From: Sphingobacteruim zhuxiongii | GTDB taxonomy: Bacteria; Bacteroidota; Bacteroidia; Sphingobacteriales; Sphingobacteriaceae | Assembly: GCF_009557615.1 (NCBI RefSeq) | Contig: NZ_CP045652.1 | Coordinates: forward strand, 3,348,001 to 3,412,000 | Direction of reading: 5' to 3' | DNA: 64,000 nt | In this document: positions 26,287-34,827 of the stretch, one piece after another | How positions within the stretch are numbered: position 1 is the first letter of the stretch | Layout: each line of letters starts with the position of its first letter | Notes under the pieces: model-generated | What the model saw: only the letters and a program-made list of their open reading frames with translations | What the model was told of the DNA's origin: nothing | Database searches by the model: none | Position numbers and translations under genes: made by a program

Positions 26287-26793
26287 TTACCAAATATGAT
26301 ATCTTAAGCCAAACATAAGATAGTTTGGATCCACTAATTCATTCTTAAATTGATACTTTAATTTGTAGCCAGCGTATAACGAAAGTTGTACGGGAGCAAA
26401 ATAATAACTCAGCCCTGCCTGTCCATTTGCAATTGAGAAATTTTCTTTGCTTTGAATCGTATGCTCTTCATCATTTACTAATGTGTAATCGTAAGTATAA
26501 AACTCTTGACTAAATCCACCTCCTAGAAACACGTTAAAGTTAGACTTTCTCTTATTTAAAAGATTCACAAGGTAATCGGCCCCTACCCCTACAAAATCTC
26601 CACGCCCATGAACCTGAGCCTGCAAGGCTTGAAAGTTTCCGATATCATATTTACCTTGAACACCAAAGCTTGCATCATATGACGCATCCTCTAGTTGTAC
26701 ATCACCATAGAATCCAAAAGCCCAATTATGATCTTGTGCCTTTACAGATGCTAGAAAAAATAAACAGCAAAAAACTAATAACGTATATTTCAT
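26287..26793 (-). CDS. Outer-membrane beta-barrel-like protein
   Basis: This 168-residue protein starts with a clear signal peptide (MKYTLLVFCCLFFLASVKAQ). The mature part alternates short amphipathic strands with glycine and aromatic turns (GFYGDVQLEDASYDASFGVQGKYDIG) and ends in the aromatic RYHIW, as in small outer-membrane barrels. Function is unknown. It starts 10 bases after hemJ ends and is probably on the same transcript. The ATG at 26793 is chosen because an upstream start would lie inside hemJ and spoil the signal. Confidence 0.75.
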   Translation of the reverse strand: MKYTLLVFCCLFFLASVKAQDHNWAFGFYGDVQLEDASYDASFGVQGKYDIGNFQALQAQVHGRGDFVGVGADYLVNLLNKRKSNFNVFLGGGFSQEFYTYDYTLVNDEEHTIQSKENFSIANGQAGLSYYFAPVQLSLYAGYKLKYQFKNELVDPNYLMFGLRYHIW

Positions 26794-26803
26794 AAAACAA
26801 AAA

Positions 26804-27355
26804 TTAATCAACTTTTTCACCTTTTCCACGACGGTACTTTTTATAGAACTTAATCAAGATCATTAACAGAATACTCAAGCCCAAAAGACCGGCAACTCCA
26901 AATATCCAATTTAGAGACGATTTAAGCACCACTAAAAACACAATAGCAAAGAGTATCAGCGTCGACACTTCGTTCCACATGCGGAGCTTATTTGATGTCC
27001 AATCAAGCTTTTCGTCTCGAAGTCTGAACATCATTTGCTGACTCATAAAATGGTATGCAATTAAAGCAGCCACGAACGTCAATTTAATATGCATCCAACC
27101 CAAACTCAATAAGCCGGGGTTTAGATACAACATGAATAGCGCAGAAAGCACGGTAATGTACATAGCAGGCGTTGTGATAACCCACCAAAGTCTATTTTCC
27201 ATGATTGAGAACTGCTTGTGCAAAATTTGATATTCTGCTGGCGATTTAGCCTTTGCTTCTGTGTGATAAATGAACAAGCGTGGCATATAAAATAAACCAG
27301 CCATCCAGCAGACTACGAAGATTATATGAATCGCCTTTGCGTATAGATAGAGCAT
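26804..27355 (-). CDS. hemJ: Protoporphyrinogen IX oxidase, HemJ type
   Basis: This 183-residue, four-helix membrane protein belongs to the UPF0093/HemJ family, which oxidises protoporphyrinogen IX in the penultimate step of haem synthesis. Visible hallmarks are AIHIIFVVCWMAGLFYMPRLF near residues 8-28 with the conserved His10, the pair WWVITTPAMY, and HIKLTFVAALIAYH with two more histidines, plus RxxNE (RMWNE). It is close to hemE, which does an earlier step of the same pathway, although a terminator separates them. Confidence 0.93.
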   Translation of the reverse strand: MLYLYAKAIHIIFVVCWMAGLFYMPRLFIYHTEAKAKSPAEYQILHKQFSIMENRLWWVITTPAMYITVLSALFMLYLNPGLLSLGWMHIKLTFVAALIAYHFMSQQMMFRLRDEKLDWTSNKLRMWNEVSTLILFAIVFLVVLKSSLNWIFGVAGLLGLSILLMILIKFYKKYRRGKGEKVD

Positions 27356-27371
27356 ACTAAATTAATATGCT

Positions 27372-27379
27372 CAAAAATA
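27372..27379 (-). promoter_or_regulatory. -7 element of hemJ
   Basis: On the minus strand TATTTTTG matches TAnnTTTG and ends 17 bases before the hemJ ATG. No -33 match is obvious. Confidence 0.5.
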
Positions 27380-27420
27380 CTAATTAATCAAGCAAAAATT
27401 AACAGTGTAACGTAAGGTTT

Positions 27421-27466
27421 AAAAACAAAGAGGAGCTGTACGACGGTACAGCTCCTCTTTGTTTTT
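27421..27466. terminator. Strong terminator after hemE
   Basis: A 20-bp perfect stem (AACAAAGAGGAGCTGTAC with its complement) closes on the loop GACG. It has A- and T-runs on either side and ends the hemE transcript before hemJ begins. Confidence 0.9.
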
Positions 27467-27477
27467 CGTAAAGATCC

Positions 27478-28512
27478 TTAGTATCGGAACTCTTTAACTA
27501 ATTCAACAGCATATTTTACGTTGTCAAAAGGAATATCAGGCATAATACCGTGTCCTAAATTGAAAATGAAACCGTCTTCACCACGCATACGTTCAAATAA
27601 ATCAAGAATCTTTTTCTTAATTACTGGCTTATCCGCATACAATACAAAAGGGTCTAAATTACCTTGAACAGCAATCCCTTCAGGAAGTGATTTTTTGATA
27701 TTTAATAAATCCGCATTCCAATCTATCGATACAACATCTGGATTCGCCTCTGCCATTAATGGAGCAAAAACAGAGCTTCCCTTACAGAACGAAATTACAG
27801 GTACTGTGCGTTTCAATTTAGAAAGGATATATTTATTATACTGGTGCGAGAATTCTTGGTAATCATTCCAAGATAATGCTAAAGCCCAACTATCAAATAG
27901 TTGCAATGCATTAACACCAGCATCTACTTGCATGTTTAAGTAAGCAATCGTTACATCAGCAATTTTCTGCAACATGTAGTGTGCAAGTTCTGGTTGGTTA
28001 TTTAACAAAGTCTTTGTTAATTTGAAATCCTTCGACGAACCACCTTCTACTAAATAGCTTAAGATTGTGAATGGAGCACCTGCAAAACCAATCAATGGAA
28101 CACTACCATTCAAACGTTGTTGAATAACTTTAATAGCGTCGGCGACATACTGCAATCTATCCAAACAATCTACGTCCAACTTCTCCGCGTCTTGCATGTT
28201 TCTAACCGGATTAGCGAATCTTGGTCCAACGCCTTGTTCAAAGGATAAATCCCCGCCCATCGCTTCAGCAGTGACGAGAATATCGGAGAATAGAATAGCT
28301 GCATCAACACCTAACAAATCAATAGGCAACATGGTAACATCTGCTGCTATTTCTGGTGTTTTACACATCTCTAGGAACGAATATTTGTTTTTTATTTCCC
28401 AATATTCCTTCATAAATCTGCCTGCCTGTCTCATCATCCACACAGGAGGTCTTTCCGTAGGCTGCGATAAAGCAGCGCGAATCAAAAGATCGTTCTTCAA
28501 TAAATTACTCAC
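27478..28512 (-). CDS. hemE: Uroporphyrinogen decarboxylase
   Basis: This 344-residue cytosolic enzyme turns uroporphyrinogen III into coproporphyrinogen III in haem synthesis. The first signature RPPVWMMRQAGR near residues 21-32 and the second, GFAGAPFTILSYLVEG near 147-162, are intact, as is the catalytic aspartate in ILFSDILV. It begins with GTG 28512, sharing one base with the stop of the upstream TPR gene (TAGTG), so the two are translationally coupled. It is the last gene of a transcript that starts with a two-component system. Confidence 0.96.
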   Translation of the reverse strand: MSNLLKNDLLIRAALSQPTERPPVWMMRQAGRFMKEYWEIKNKYSFLEMCKTPEIAADVTMLPIDLLGVDAAILFSDILVTAEAMGGDLSFEQGVGPRFANPVRNMQDAEKLDVDCLDRLQYVADAIKVIQQRLNGSVPLIGFAGAPFTILSYLVEGGSSKDFKLTKTLLNNQPELAHYMLQKIADVTIAYLNMQVDAGVNALQLFDSWALALSWNDYQEFSHQYNKYILSKLKRTVPVISFCKGSSVFAPLMAEANPDVVSIDWNADLLNIKKSLPEGIAVQGNLDPFVLYADKPVIKKKILDLFERMRGEDGFIFNLGHGIMPDIPFDNVKYAVELVKEFRY

Positions 28513-29027
28513 TATTTCTGTTTGTTTACTTCGTTTTTAATTTTGTCAAGAATAGCTTGTTGTCTTGCTGTAAGCTTCAATTTTTCAGCCGCAGCAACAT
28601 AGCCATCTACTCTATCATATTCTTTCTTGCGTAAATTAATGCTTGCAAGATTTATCAATACCATTCCTTTTTCGTTATCACGACGCCAAGGTAGACGCGA
28701 TGCCAACTGAAAATGATATTCCGCATCGTCAATCTTTTCCTCTTTAAGCAATATGTTGCCCATCATGAACTCGTAGAAATTTCTTCTCCCCTTCCTTAAT
28801 CGATCGGGATTTTTAATTTCCGCCAACAATCGCTTTACTTTTTCGTAATCCTGTTTATGAAAAGCCTGAGTTGCCAAATAAACTGTACCTTCCTTCAGAT
28901 AGCTCCATACTAGATAAGCTATACCTCCAAAGATATAGACGGCAATATTATAATGCTTTGCATAAATGGCATACAACAGAAAAGCAATCGCAATTGCGAT
29001 TACTATTTTTCTTGCTTGATTAGTCAT
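28512..29027 (-). CDS. Membrane-anchored TPR-like protein
   Basis: This 171-residue protein has two N-terminal membrane helices (about 8-22 and 26-45). A soluble domain of short paired helices follows (AFHKQDYEKVKRLLAEI, NILLKEEKIDDAEYHFQLAS, NLASINLRKKEYDRVDGYVAAAE), clearly TPR-like. Its role is unknown. It lies 8 bases after the response regulator gene and overlaps hemE by one base. This suggests that either the regulator pair or haem synthesis is its context. Confidence 0.75.
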   Translation of the reverse strand: MTNQARKIVIAIAIAFLLYAIYAKHYNIAVYIFGGIAYLVWSYLKEGTVYLATQAFHKQDYEKVKRLLAEIKNPDRLRKGRRNFYEFMMGNILLKEEKIDDAEYHFQLASRLPWRRDNEKGMVLINLASINLRKKEYDRVDGYVAAAEKLKLTARQQAILDKIKNEVNKQK

Positions 29028-29035
29028 TCTTGTGC

Positions 29036-29743
29036 TTAGTTCTGGTTATCGGTAAACTTATAGCCTACACCGCGAATAGAATGAAAATAGATAGGATGCT
29101 TTTGGTCTGGTTCAAAATACTTTCTGAATGTCAAGATGAAATTGTCTATCGTACGAGTTGATGGATATACATCATAATTCCAAACAGTTTCCAAAATTTG
29201 CTCACGCGAAACAGCTTCATTACGACGCTCAATCAAGAGCTTCAATAACATTGTTTCCTTCTTTGTCAACGATGTAATCGTACCATCCGCTTGGTGCAAT
29301 TCGAACGAGTTAAAATAAATCGTCTTATCACCAATGGTGTAAGAATTTAATTCTTTTAAATCCTCACCCTTCATTCCTCTACGGATTAGATTACTAACGC
29401 GAAGGATAAGCTCCTCTAAATTAAATGGTTTCACCAAATAATCGTCGGCACCTTTCTTCAAACCTGTAATACGATCTTCACTACTGTTTTTTGCAGTTAA
29501 GAACATGATAGGTACTTCCGAATTTTGCAAACGAATGGTTTCTGCCACTTGGAATCCATCAATTTCAGGAATCATGACGTCAAGAATAATTAAGTTAAAT
29601 CGCTCTTCCTTAAATATTTTTAATGCCTTTTTACCGTCTGTTGCTGTCGTCACGCGATAGCCTTCAAGCTCTAAGTTGAGTTTGATAGCTTCTAATAGAT
29701 GTTCTTCATCTTCGACTAAAAGTATACGTTGTTTACTTTGCAT
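29036..29743 (-). CDS. OmpR/PhoB-family response regulator
   Basis: This 235-residue DNA-binding response regulator starts with a receiver domain (about 1-120). Its acidic pocket is EDEE, the phosphorylation Asp is in LIILDVMIPEIDG, and the conserved T (FLTA) and K (VKPF) are present. The winged-helix output domain follows (about 135-232) with the YPSTRTIDNFILTFRKYF recognition helix. ATG 29743 is used; it overlaps the kinase gene by 11 bases. It forms a pair with the kinase and may control its own transcript, which includes hemE. Confidence 0.93.
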   Translation of the reverse strand: MQSKQRILLVEDEEHLLEAIKLNLELEGYRVTTATDGKKALKIFKEERFNLIILDVMIPEIDGFQVAETIRLQNSEVPIMFLTAKNSSEDRITGLKKGADDYLVKPFNLEELILRVSNLIRRGMKGEDLKELNSYTIGDKTIYFNSFELHQADGTITSLTKKETMLLKLLIERRNEAVSREQILETVWNYDVYPSTRTIDNFILTFRKYFEPDQKHPIYFHSIRGVGYKFTDNQN

Positions 29744-30608
29744 AATTTTCAAAAGTTACTTCAAAGATACTACCGGATGGCTTGTTATCTTTCACCCGGA
29801 TAGAGGCGTTGTGTTTTTGTAAGACAGTCCTCACAATGTATAACCCCAAACCTGTGCCCTTAGTTTTACGAGTAGCTTCACTTCCTACCCGATAAAATTT
29901 ATTAAATATAAGTCTTTTTTCTTCGTCTGGAATACCAATTCCATGGTCTGCAACTGAAAAGATTAGATTTCCCTCGTCTTCCTTTAGCTTAACATAGATC
30001 ATTCCACATGCAGGGGAATATTTTACAGCATTTTCTACAAGATTGGTAATCACATTCGTGATAGCAAACTTATCTGCTTTAAGTTTAATATGCTCATCCA
30101 ATTCCGCTTTGATCACTTGCGTTTTGCATGCGTTCTTTTGTAATCTATCAATAATTTGTTCGACTAATTCCGTCATATCAAATACTTCTTTCGGAAGTTG
30201 ATATGCTCTATTCTCCAGTTTTGTAGACAACAATACATTTTCTACTAAGTCATCCAGTCGTTCAATATCTTTCAATGAATTAGACAAAAACACTTTCTGT
30301 TGTTCCCTATCCAACTCCCGTTTCAATATGGTTTGAATGTAGAGTTTAACTGAAGCCAATGGAGACTTTAATTCATGTGTAACAGCTAACAAGAAATTTT
30401 GTTGTTGTAAATTGATCTCATGTTCGCGCTTTACTTGTTTTTTCAGCTTCAAAGCCCCCCAAGTAAAAATGAGCATAAAAATCAACCCTTCACCAATGAT
30501 CATCCCTTTTCGCTCAGGTTCGAACTTGATAAGTATATACCCCCACCACAATAATTGTGTGATGGCATAAAAAATAAGAAAGTAAAATAGAAATAAGGCT
30601 TTTCTCAT
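29733..30608 (-). CDS. Sensor histidine kinase
   Basis: This 291-residue kinase has two membrane helices (about 3-24 and 36-54) with only a short periplasmic loop between them. The HisKA helix follows with the phospho-acceptor in THELKSPL, then an ATPase domain with N box (NLVENAVKYSP), G1 (VADHGIGIPDEE) and G2 (KGTGLGLYIV). It lacks a HAMP, PAS or large extracellular domain, so it probably senses something within the membrane or through a partner. ATG 30608 is chosen over an upstream TTG. Confidence 0.92.
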   Translation of the reverse strand: MRKALFLFYFLIFYAITQLLWWGYILIKFEPERKGMIIGEGLIFMLIFTWGALKLKKQVKREHEINLQQQNFLLAVTHELKSPLASVKLYIQTILKRELDREQQKVFLSNSLKDIERLDDLVENVLLSTKLENRAYQLPKEVFDMTELVEQIIDRLQKNACKTQVIKAELDEHIKLKADKFAITNVITNLVENAVKYSPACGMIYVKLKEDEGNLIFSVADHGIGIPDEEKRLIFNKFYRVGSEATRKTKGTGLGLYIVRTVLQKHNASIRVKDNKPSGSIFEVTFENYAK

Positions 30609-30625
30609 ATGCAATGTTTCCCGTG

Positions 30626-30633
30626 CAAATGTA
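30626..30633 (-). promoter_or_regulatory. -7 element of the two-component/hemE operon
   Basis: On the minus strand TACATTTG matches TAnnTTTG and ends 17 bases before the kinase ATG. No good -33 lies at the right distance. Confidence 0.55.
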
Positions 30634-30694
30634 CTTAAATAGCCCTTTAATAGGAAATACCCAAAACATTATGACAATAAACCGAGAATCAAAA

Positions 30695-30725
30695 TTGTAG
30701 GCTGCTATCCTACCCCGTATATTTG
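30695..30725 (+). promoter_or_regulatory. Promoter of the HAD gene, abutting the start codon
   Basis: TTG (30695-30697), 20 bases, then TATATTTG (30718-30725) is a good promoter match. The ATG is at 30729, only three bases past the box, where transcription itself should begin, so a leaderless mRNA is predicted. Confidence 0.6.
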
Positions 30726-30728
30726 CAT

Positions 30729-31430
30729 ATGTTCAACGATAAAAAGCATATATTCTTCGATTTAGACCATACCATTTGGGATTTTGACAAAAACGCAGAG
30801 GAAACACTTCATGAATTGTATTTCAAATACAAATTCGATTCGCTATTCAATATCGCTACGTCAGATCAGTTTATAGAGACCTATACGATCAATAATCATC
30901 GCGTGTGGGATTTATATCATCATGGTAAAATTGATAAAGCTACGCTTCGCTATTTACGTTTTGCAGACACTTTTACACAGCTAGGTGTCGATCCAAAGGA
31001 ATTTCCAGTTGATTTCGAAGAGGAGTACCTCGCGGTTTGCCCTACAAAGACGAACCTATTTCCTCATGCGCACGAGACGCTATCTTACCTAAAAAACAAG
31101 TATTCTCTTCATCTAATTTCCAATGGATTTAAGGAAGCCTGCGAAAAAAAATTAGAGAACAGTAAACTCGCTCCATATTTTGAAACGATCGTGATTTCAG
31201 AAATTGTAGGAATTAATAAACCCGATCCTCGGATTTTTGAACATGCCCTTCAAAATGGACAAGCTCAGCCTGAACAAGCTGTGATGATCGGAGACAATCT
31301 CGATGCCGATATTCGCGGGGCGCAGAATGCGGGAATAGAAGCGATCTTTTTTAATCCCTTACAGGTTGATAAACCAGGAGATGTTACCTATATGATAAAT
31401 GATCTGAAAGAATTGCAGGTTTTATTTTAA
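30729..31430 (+). CDS. HAD hydrolase, YjjG-type nucleotidase
   Basis: This 233-residue HAD-superfamily phosphatase has motif I FFDLDHTIWDF (nucleophile in DLD), motif II LISNG, Lys in GINKPDPRIF and motif IV MIGDNLDADIRGAQNAG. The cap is helical (about residues 18-100). The wording is closest to YjjG/TIGR02254 nucleotidases, which hydrolyse non-canonical pyrimidine nucleotides. The ATG at 30729 is needed to keep motif I at its usual distance from the N-terminus. The gene diverges from the two-component operon. Confidence 0.88.
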   Translation: MFNDKKHIFFDLDHTIWDFDKNAEETLHELYFKYKFDSLFNIATSDQFIETYTINNHRVWDLYHHGKIDKATLRYLRFADTFTQLGVDPKEFPVDFEEEYLAVCPTKTNLFPHAHETLSYLKNKYSLHLISNGFKEACEKKLENSKLAPYFETIVISEIVGINKPDPRIFEHALQNGQAQPEQAVMIGDNLDADIRGAQNAGIEAIFFNPLQVDKPGDVTYMINDLKELQVLF

Positions 31431-31438
31431 TCGTATTC

Positions 31439-32020
31439 CTACTTGTTCAACATAAAGAATAAAAAGAGGCTATAGTATTTCAGATTTTTCTCTTTAAAAA
31501 TTTCTTTCAATGCCTGAATTGCCTTTGATTTAGCAAAATAAACGGTGTTTGGAGTGGTATGAAGTACATCGCAAATCTCTTGCGTATCTAAGCCTTCAAG
31601 ATACGACATTCTAAATACCTTAGCTTGTGTTTCTGGTAGTTTTTCTAATTCAATAGAAATCTGATTGACCAACTCATTATAAATTATCTGAGCTTCCAGA
31701 TCCTGATCAGGTTGAATGAGATGCTCTAACGCATCGGGATCATGCTTAATTTTATTGACCTGAAGGTCTACATAATCGTAGCATGCATTCCTTGTTGAAA
31801 GGTATAGAAAAGCACGTACATTGACTTCAGTTTTTGTCCGTTCTCTGCCCTTCCAAAGTTTATAAAAACTATCTGATACAATTTCCTCTGCGGCCCCTTT
31901 ATCCTTTACGATTGAATACGCAAAAAAGCGTAACGAACTCCCATATTTTGACATATAGAAATTCAATCCAGCTTCCTTTCCTGCTCTCAAATCTGATAAA
32001 GGCACTGATGAAGGTCTCAT
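31439..32020 (-). CDS. ECF sigma factor of the FecI/SusC-associated type
   Basis: This 193-residue sigma factor has region 2 (about 20-90, with YSIVKDKGAAEEIVSDSFYKLWKGR) and region 4 (about 130-180, with LPETQAKVFRMSYLEGLDTQEICDVLHTTPNTVYFAKSKAIQALKEI). It belongs to the Bacteroidota group that works with FecR anti-sigma factors and STN-bearing SusC receptors. Its gene is last in the minus-strand array, behind a terminator, while the only FecR gene nearby is about 12 kb away at the other end. Pairing of the two is an inference. Confidence 0.9.
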   Translation of the reverse strand: MRPSSVPLSDLRAGKEAGLNFYMSKYGSSLRFFAYSIVKDKGAAEEIVSDSFYKLWKGRERTKTEVNVRAFLYLSTRNACYDYVDLQVNKIKHDPDALEHLIQPDQDLEAQIIYNELVNQISIELEKLPETQAKVFRMSYLEGLDTQEICDVLHTTPNTVYFAKSKAIQALKEIFKEKNLKYYSLFLFFMLNK

Positions 32021-32075
32021 AAAATAGTGCTTAGGTTTGTTGATGAAATTACTAAATAGTTTTTATACTAAAAAG

Positions 32076-32109
32076 CAAATAGCGTCATTTTAGTAAATGA
32101 CGCTATTTG
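32076..32109 (-). terminator. Terminator of the FecR-SusCD catabolic array
   Basis: CAAATAGCGTCATTT (32076-32090) and AAATGACGCTATTTG (32095-32109) form a perfect 15-bp stem. Read on the minus strand it is followed by CTTTTT. It separates the array from the sigma factor gene. Confidence 0.8.
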
Positions 32110-32128
32110 TATCGTTATTTATATCGAA

Positions 32129-34438
32129 CTATGAATATTGTTCTATTAACTTCGAACAATTTAAAGCCTTTTCAAACAAATCTTGAGGAACATAAAAATA
32201 ATGATTCGATGCCTCAAAACCGATGCGTGAATCCGACCCTTGAATCGCTGCTAACCGCAACGCTAAGTCTATTTCAGAAGTTAGAATCTTCTTTAATTCT
32301 GTTTTCAACTGCGCATTTCCGCCCGACTCTAACGTACGTCTCCCGATGATAAATTTTGCCTGATTTATAATACTTGAATAATGTAAATAAAGTACTTCAG
32401 CTACATTAATCTCTTGCTGTAATACTCTACTGATTTTCTTGCCTTTCGTGGTATTCTTTAATAAAGATATCCCTTCAGCGAATCCATCACAAACCTTTTG
32501 CAACTGGCCGATGAAAACATCTTCCGGATAAATCACACGCCAACCATTCAAGTCATCATAGGGAAGCCCAACCATAGTCGCTTTGTATTTAGTATCCTTT
32601 GCCCAGAGTAGATTTGATGGCCCTGCTTGTAATGGCGCATTATAAACAACACCAATATTGTAGGGAAATTCACGAAACGCTGTGCTAAATAGCCTCCAAG
32701 CTTTTGCAACAGTAGCTCCATGTTCAGCATATCTATTATTTGCGACCTTCAATATCGCTTCTTCAAACGGCAACTCTTTATTTTTACCAAGTAAATCAAC
32801 GAGCTCTAAATTTGGTGAAGGATAGCCCCCTAGACTCCAACCAAGCATAAGCCCCGTTACACCAGCCTTACGGAGATTAGAAATATGTTCACCTACATTA
32901 TATAAAGCAGGTATATAAGGAATAGCTGCAATTTCCCAAGAATTGTTCGCCTGAATTTTCGCCATGCAAGAAATATTGTTCTGCTTTGCGATCTGCCAGT
33001 GTTTGGTTGCACGCGGCCCTGGACCAATACTACTGATAGAATATTCCCCAACGGCACTTTTGATTCCTCCCCTTTCGATAGGTAAACTCCATTCACTTAC
33101 ACTCATAAAGCTTAGCGATTCGTTTTTCAAAAGTGGCAATGTTATTTCAGCAATCCCGTCACGCCATCCCCAATCCCATACGATTAACCTAGGCCTTTCT
33201 GAATGTGCAGGACTTGTTTTTTTAGCCTTTGAGAATCCCGCTCCTATCGCATCAATATATAGATTATTCAGTTCGCCAATCACTCGCCCAGCACCCTTAG
33301 GTCCACAATCAGGACACAAATCGCCCTTACCATGGGACCAACAATTTGTTGGGTTCTCGGATGCACTAATTGAAAAGAATCCACCCAATCCAGGTACGCG
33401 TTCACAAATAATGGAAAGCGAGTCTTTTAAATATTGTTGAACGACAGGTTTACTCGTACATAACGAATTCCCGCTCCCTCTCAATGTTGGATTTTTCGCA
33501 AAAAACTCTTCTGTTTGATTCCTAGGCTCATTGAGATACAGAAATATTTTTATGCCCTTTTTATTTGCTCGGTCCGCCAACTTTGCCAAGTTAACTAAGC
33601 GCTTCTCCCAGTTCTTACTTTGCTTTTCATCCCAAGGAAATGGCGAAACTTTACTCAGCACAATATGCATCCAAATACTATCGACACCTTTTGCGTGCAT
33701 TTTATCAAGATAATCATCAGGATACGACTCCGTACTTTCGGAAAGCAAAGGATCACCAAATAAAGCAAAATAAGGATAGGCAATCCGCGGAGAAAACATA
33801 GATGAGCCTTCTGCAGTGGTATTCGGACTTGGCGTAGAAAGCTCTTTTACAAAATGAAAGAATGGCTCTTCTTGCTTTGGCAAACCTTTAGGAAATACCG
33901 TATTTAAGCGCTTTTTAAATTGCGCTATTTCTGTTTTATCTACTTTTTTAATCGCCGAATTATAATCTATTGTTTGGCACTTCGGTTTTAAATTACCAAG
34001 CTTTACATAGAAGAAATCATCCTCAATTAACGTGAATTCAAGATGTTCCTCTGTCCAATCCATCAAGGTCAATAATTGAGATTTTGGCAGCAAATGCCAG
34101 TTTCGACGCACCACAGTCAAATAGCTTCTATCCCATTGTGACACGCTCACGGCTTGTTCAGCTGGCAACATCATCTCTTTGGCTAAAGCCCTAATTTGAG
34201 CAGCAGTTGCAGAAACAGTTTTTGCCATTCGCTCTGTAGGAACTAAATTCCAATTTCTCCAAACGAATGCGTGAAGAAGGCTTGGAAAATGTGTTGGAAT
34301 CAGAGCCAACGGACCGTCAGTATCCGGCTCATACCTTGGAAATTCATATGGAATCATACCTAATCCAAGGAATGCTCCGACAGCCATGCCGCTGCTGGCT
34401 AAAAACTTACGTCTATTTATTGAGGAAGATAAAGTCAT
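32129..34438 (-). CDS. Tat-exported large protein with glycoside-hydrolase-like TIM-barrel region
   Basis: This 769-residue protein begins with a twin-arginine signal (RRKFLASSG at 9-17, hydrophobic to about 28). An N-terminal domain (about 35-200) precedes a segment that reads like a TIM barrel (about 235-560). It includes VDSIWMHIVLSKVSPFPW, KGIKIFLYLNEPRN, GGFFSISASENPTNCW with a cysteine cluster (LCPDCG), and RLIVWDWGWRDG. This is reminiscent of GH20-like or DUF4838-type enzymes, but I cannot name the family. The C-terminal part is helical. As the only probable glycosidase in the array it may release the sugar that the cluster consumes; this is inference. Confidence 0.65.
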   Translation of the reverse strand: MTLSSSINRRKFLASSGMAVGAFLGLGMIPYEFPRYEPDTDGPLALIPTHFPSLLHAFVWRNWNLVPTERMAKTVSATAAQIRALAKEMMLPAEQAVSVSQWDRSYLTVVRRNWHLLPKSQLLTLMDWTEEHLEFTLIEDDFFYVKLGNLKPKCQTIDYNSAIKKVDKTEIAQFKKRLNTVFPKGLPKQEEPFFHFVKELSTPSPNTTAEGSSMFSPRIAYPYFALFGDPLLSESTESYPDDYLDKMHAKGVDSIWMHIVLSKVSPFPWDEKQSKNWEKRLVNLAKLADRANKKGIKIFLYLNEPRNQTEEFFAKNPTLRGSGNSLCTSKPVVQQYLKDSLSIICERVPGLGGFFSISASENPTNCWSHGKGDLCPDCGPKGAGRVIGELNNLYIDAIGAGFSKAKKTSPAHSERPRLIVWDWGWRDGIAEITLPLLKNESLSFMSVSEWSLPIERGGIKSAVGEYSISSIGPGPRATKHWQIAKQNNISCMAKIQANNSWEIAAIPYIPALYNVGEHISNLRKAGVTGLMLGWSLGGYPSPNLELVDLLGKNKELPFEEAILKVANNRYAEHGATVAKAWRLFSTAFREFPYNIGVVYNAPLQAGPSNLLWAKDTKYKATMVGLPYDDLNGWRVIYPEDVFIGQLQKVCDGFAEGISLLKNTTKGKKISRVLQQEINVAEVLYLHYSSIINQAKFIIGRRTLESGGNAQLKTELKKILTSEIDLALRLAAIQGSDSRIGFEASNHYFYVPQDLFEKALNCSKLIEQYS

Positions 34439-34442
34439 TGGT

Positions 34443-34817
34443 CTATTTTTTAGCTACACAATCAATTTCTACTTTTATACCTTGCATCAACACCGATTGA
34501 ACAGTCGTACGTGCAGGCTTAATATTTGGGAAATACGTTCGATAGACAGCATTAAATGCTTCGAATTCGGACATATCCGCAAGATGTACATTGCATTTAA
34601 CAATGTGTTCAAATCCCATCTCCTCTTGCGATAAGATCATTCGTATATTTTCCATCGTCCGTTTGGTCTCTTCTTGAATGCTATCCAGCATAAAGGTTCC
34701 CGTTGACACATCAACCGAGCCTTGCCCGCTTACATACATCCATTGGTCGTCAAATATGGCATCGCTTAAAGGAGGATCAGATTCAGGACTCCGCAAAGGG
34801 TGTTTAATACATTTCAT
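34443..34817 (-). CDS. RidA/YjgF-family protein
   Basis: This 124-residue protein belongs to the RidA family, which hydrolyses reactive enamines/imines or acts as a small deaminase. Visible family features are the substrate-cleft region YVSGQGSVDVSTGTF, QTKRTMENI-type helix, VKCNVHLADMSEFEAFNAVY, and the C-terminal PARTTVQSVLMQGIKVEIDCVA with the conserved arginine. The true start is ATG 34817; the frame runs further upstream but only across the next gene. In a sugar-acid cluster it more likely acts on a keto intermediate than as a housekeeping RidA. Confidence 0.9.
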   Translation of the reverse strand: MKCIKHPLRSPESDPPLSDAIFDDQWMYVSGQGSVDVSTGTFMLDSIQEETKRTMENIRMILSQEEMGFEHIVKCNVHLADMSEFEAFNAVYRTYFPNIKPARTTVQSVLMQGIKVEIDCVAKK

Positions 34818-34827
34818 AACGTGGTTT

